Below, one piece after another: positions 19,777 to 21,458 of a DNA stretch of 21,458 nucleotides. The notes below the pieces were generated by a model. The model had not been told where the DNA came from. It searched no databases and saw nothing but the letters and a program-made list of their open reading frames with translations. Source of the stretch: Tieghemiomyces parasiticus (Eukaryota; Kickxellomycota; Dimargaritomycetes; Dimargaritales; Dimargaritaceae); assembly GCA_027575765.1 (NCBI GenBank), contig JANBPT010000830.1, forward strand, positions 1 to 21,458. The letters run 5' to 3'. The number at the start of each line of letters is the position of its first letter. Within the stretch, counting starts at the first letter, position 1. The position numbers were made by a program, and so were the translations under genes.

Positions 19777-19782
19777 TATATA
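19777..19782 (+). promoter_or_regulatory. TATA-like box upstream of TUP1
   Basis: TTCTTATATACGGCAGG contains TATATA, followed by pyrimidine-rich sequence. It is 1.1 kb upstream of the TUP1 ATG, so it would need a long or spliced leader, or belong to an unrecognised transcript. Confidence 0.3.
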
Positions 19783-19984
19783 CGGCAGGGGCCGACGGCC
19801 CACTGCACCTCTCGTACACCCGACCCGTCCCGTCACCTACACCCGCTCCTTGTCCTGCCCTTTCCTGTCCACACACGTCCCGCCACTGTCCAATCACCGT
19901 GCCCCGTTCTAGAACCAGCTACATAGCGGCCTTGGGATGGAGGGCGGAGCGGGTTCGAGTACCGTGACGTTCCACCCCCATCTC

Positions 19985-20004
19985 CTAACCCCCCCCTTTA
20001 TTAG
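19985..20004 (+). other. Splice-acceptor-like site in the TUP1 leader
   Basis: CTAAC is followed by a C-run, TTTATTAG and then GTGGGAG: branch point, pyrimidine tract and AG in ideal order. It may mark the 3' end of a 5'-UTR intron of TUP1. No matching donor was fixed. Confidence 0.3.
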
Positions 20005-20907
20005 GTGGGAGTCAGGGGCAAGGGCCCTGGCGCGTACGATTGGGGCCGTGTGTCTATCAGCTACAGCCGACACGGCCGGTCCACATCGCCCACAGTCTGC
20101 TGGCAGTAAAACAAAGAAAAGAAAAAAGGCCCTTGGCTATGCCGCGCGTCTATGGCCGCCTTCTACATAGTCACGCCCCATCAGTCATGGCCACCACCAC
20201 CATCCATCACGCCCCTCGTCAACCTGTATCCAGCCACGATTCCGTCGTCGTTGTGGGGTCCGCCGGCATATTTGTCCTGGGTCTCCACCTCCACGTCTAC
20301 GCTGCTGTCCAGGGTCGTCTTGCATGGCTGCCCAAGGTTACAAGTAGTCTCCTCCCGTCCTGAACCACTCTTCTTCTCATCCAACCACTTCTCTTCAAGG
20401 CACCGGACATCTGTTTCGAAAGGGGGTACCTTGTCCAACCTTTGTGCCCAGCACCCCGCCCATCTTGCACCGCACGGTCGGCCTCCCATACCCGGTTTTT
20501 TTTGCCCCTCGTTCCCCGTCGCGTGGTCCAACCAAACCCTTCTCTCCTCTACCACATCCCGTCATCCCGTCCACCTCGCCTCGCGTCAGCTGTTTCTAAT
20601 CTCCCCCTTTCTAATTTCTCGCCACTTGAACCGCTGTGGAGCTAATACCCTACGCCACTACCCCTCAGGTCGGCATCTTTCACCATTCCCTCTTGGTCCG
20701 TAATTCACATCTCCGGATCCGACCCATCCTGCGCCTGTGTTTCTCATCCCTCCTTCGTCAAAACGCGTCACATCTAGTGATCCTCTCAGTTCGGGCATCG
20801 GCACAACGCTTCTACCTCCCCTATCACGTCCGGGACTCTCCAGCTGCGCGTCATTTTCCCCTGCGAACGCGACGAGGACAGCCGTTATTCCCCCTCCTGC
20901 GATCACC

Positions 20908-21458
20908 ATGTCCAACATATACAACCACCGCGCCATGGTGCCCAACTCGGCACCGGTCAACCGTATCCCGGACCTGCTGGAGACCCTCAAGGTCGAGTTT
21001 GAAAACCTGTCCCAGGAAGTGCAGCTCGCCAAGGGCGCCCGCGACGAGCCCGATAGCAAAGGTAGGTGTTGATACAGTGACTGGCGGCTTCTTTAGCCCT
21101 ACCTTACGGCCACGCTACCCATACTCCCCCCTCCGCTTGACGAGAATTGGCCAGACTCCCCTGCTCTGCTAACATCCAACCCCGCCTTAATCTCATCTCT
21201 CTCTTTCCACTCATCCCTTAACCTAGGTGCGGGAAACCATATCCAGGAGCTCACTGCCATCCAGCAGTCCCTCAACGATCTCCAACGCTCGCATCTAACC
21301 ATTAAGCAGAAATACGAAGAGGAAATTGCACGTCTCCAGAAGGAGCTGGAGATGCGCGGCGGACCTCCTGCACCGGGCGCCGCTGGTGCCGCCCCGGGCT
21401 CGGCCCACGCCCCACCTCCGCCCGCCATCGGCCAGGGCGGCAGCATGCTCGAGAGTGT
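20908..21458 (+). CDS. TUP1: Tup1-family transcriptional co-repressor, N-terminal part (3' end outside window)
   Basis: Exon 1 is 20908-21061, starting in a good context (ATCACCATGT) and ending AAAG|GTAGGT. Exon 2 starts at 21227 after AACCTAG and is open at the window end; the 165-nt intron is phase 1, with a CTAAC near 21167. The visible protein matches the Tup1 N-terminal tetramerisation coil: NRIPDLLETLKVEFENLSQE, then, after a short charged insert at the splice junction, IQQSLNDLQRSHLTIKQKYE and EEEIARLQKELE. A Pro/Ala/Gly-rich linker follows (PAPGAAGAAPGSAHAPPPPA). In fungi Tup1 tetramers bind Ssn6/Cyc8 through this coil and repress many genes in the nucleus; the WD40 propeller that should follow lies outside the window. 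An in-frame GTG frame upstream is leader, not coding. Confidence 0.92.

Larger units (their letters stand above)
17511..20907. other. 3.4-kb divergent region between lipase 2 and TUP1
   Basis: No gene supported. The left end holds the lipase 2 TATA box. The right 0.9 kb (about 20000-20907) is strongly C/T-rich on the plus strand, as in a long TUP1 leader, and includes a splice-acceptor-like site at 19985-20004. Frames of 60-180 codons occur on both strands without recognisable domains. Two stretches read somewhat like protein (plus 18244-18390; minus 18618-19125) but lack starts or family motifs. Confidence 0.5.

Noticed and set aside
19941..19965. GGTTCGAGTACC as a tRNA B box
   Set aside because: No T-stem pairing around it, no A box upstream, and no acceptor stem. 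I found no tRNA, 5S rRNA or snRNA motif by eye in the window.
20152..20703. 183-codon plus-strand frame before TUP1
   Set aside because: Ser/Pro-rich translation of C/T-rich leader sequence; at most an upstream ORF.

Overview
The window looks like nuclear DNA of a filamentous fungus, most likely an early-diverging lineage. The signs are spliceosomal introns of about 165-340 nt with GTAAGT-type donors, a White Collar-1 photoreceptor, a Tup1 co-repressor, secreted lipases of the Rhizomucor miehei type, GC-rich coding sequence and pyrimidine-rich leaders. A Zoopagomycota or Kickxellomycotina/Dimargaritales-like origin is my guess from style only; the sequence alone does not fix it.

Layout. 1-624 (+): 3' end of an Ala/Thr/Pro-rich protein with degenerate internal repeats, open at the left edge. 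1556-3658 (-): a 700-residue PPR protein, probably mitochondrial. 4794-8184 (-): White Collar-1, made of a large exon (4794-6924) with LOV, two more PAS domains and a degenerate GATA finger, plus a proposed 5' exon (8048-8184) across a 1.1 kb intron. 8185-12145: about 4 kb with no recognised gene, holding TA repeats and two hairpins. 12146-13666 (-) and 16238-17510 (-): two paralogous secreted class 3 lipases, each rebuilt here as three exons with a 12-nt first exon. 15131-15873 (+): SEC11, the signal peptidase catalytic subunit, lying between the lipases on the opposite strand. 17511-20907: about 3.4 kb with no recognised gene, divergent between lipase 2 and the last gene. 20908-21458 (+): 5' end of TUP1, open at the right edge.

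How the genes relate. WC-1 (blue-light sensing) and Tup1 (global repression) are regulators; the lipases are extracellular enzymes whose signal peptides would be cut by the Sec11 complex encoded between them. The lipases come from a duplication: exon structure, intron phases and residue numbers of the catalytic triad and four cysteines are identical. I see no operon-like logic, mobile element, CRISPR, tRNA or rRNA. The most useful results are the hidden exons (lipases, SEC11, WC-1, TUP1), which single-exon ORF calling misses, a 22-nt perfect palindrome at 4172-4193, and the unusual WC-1 zinc finger.
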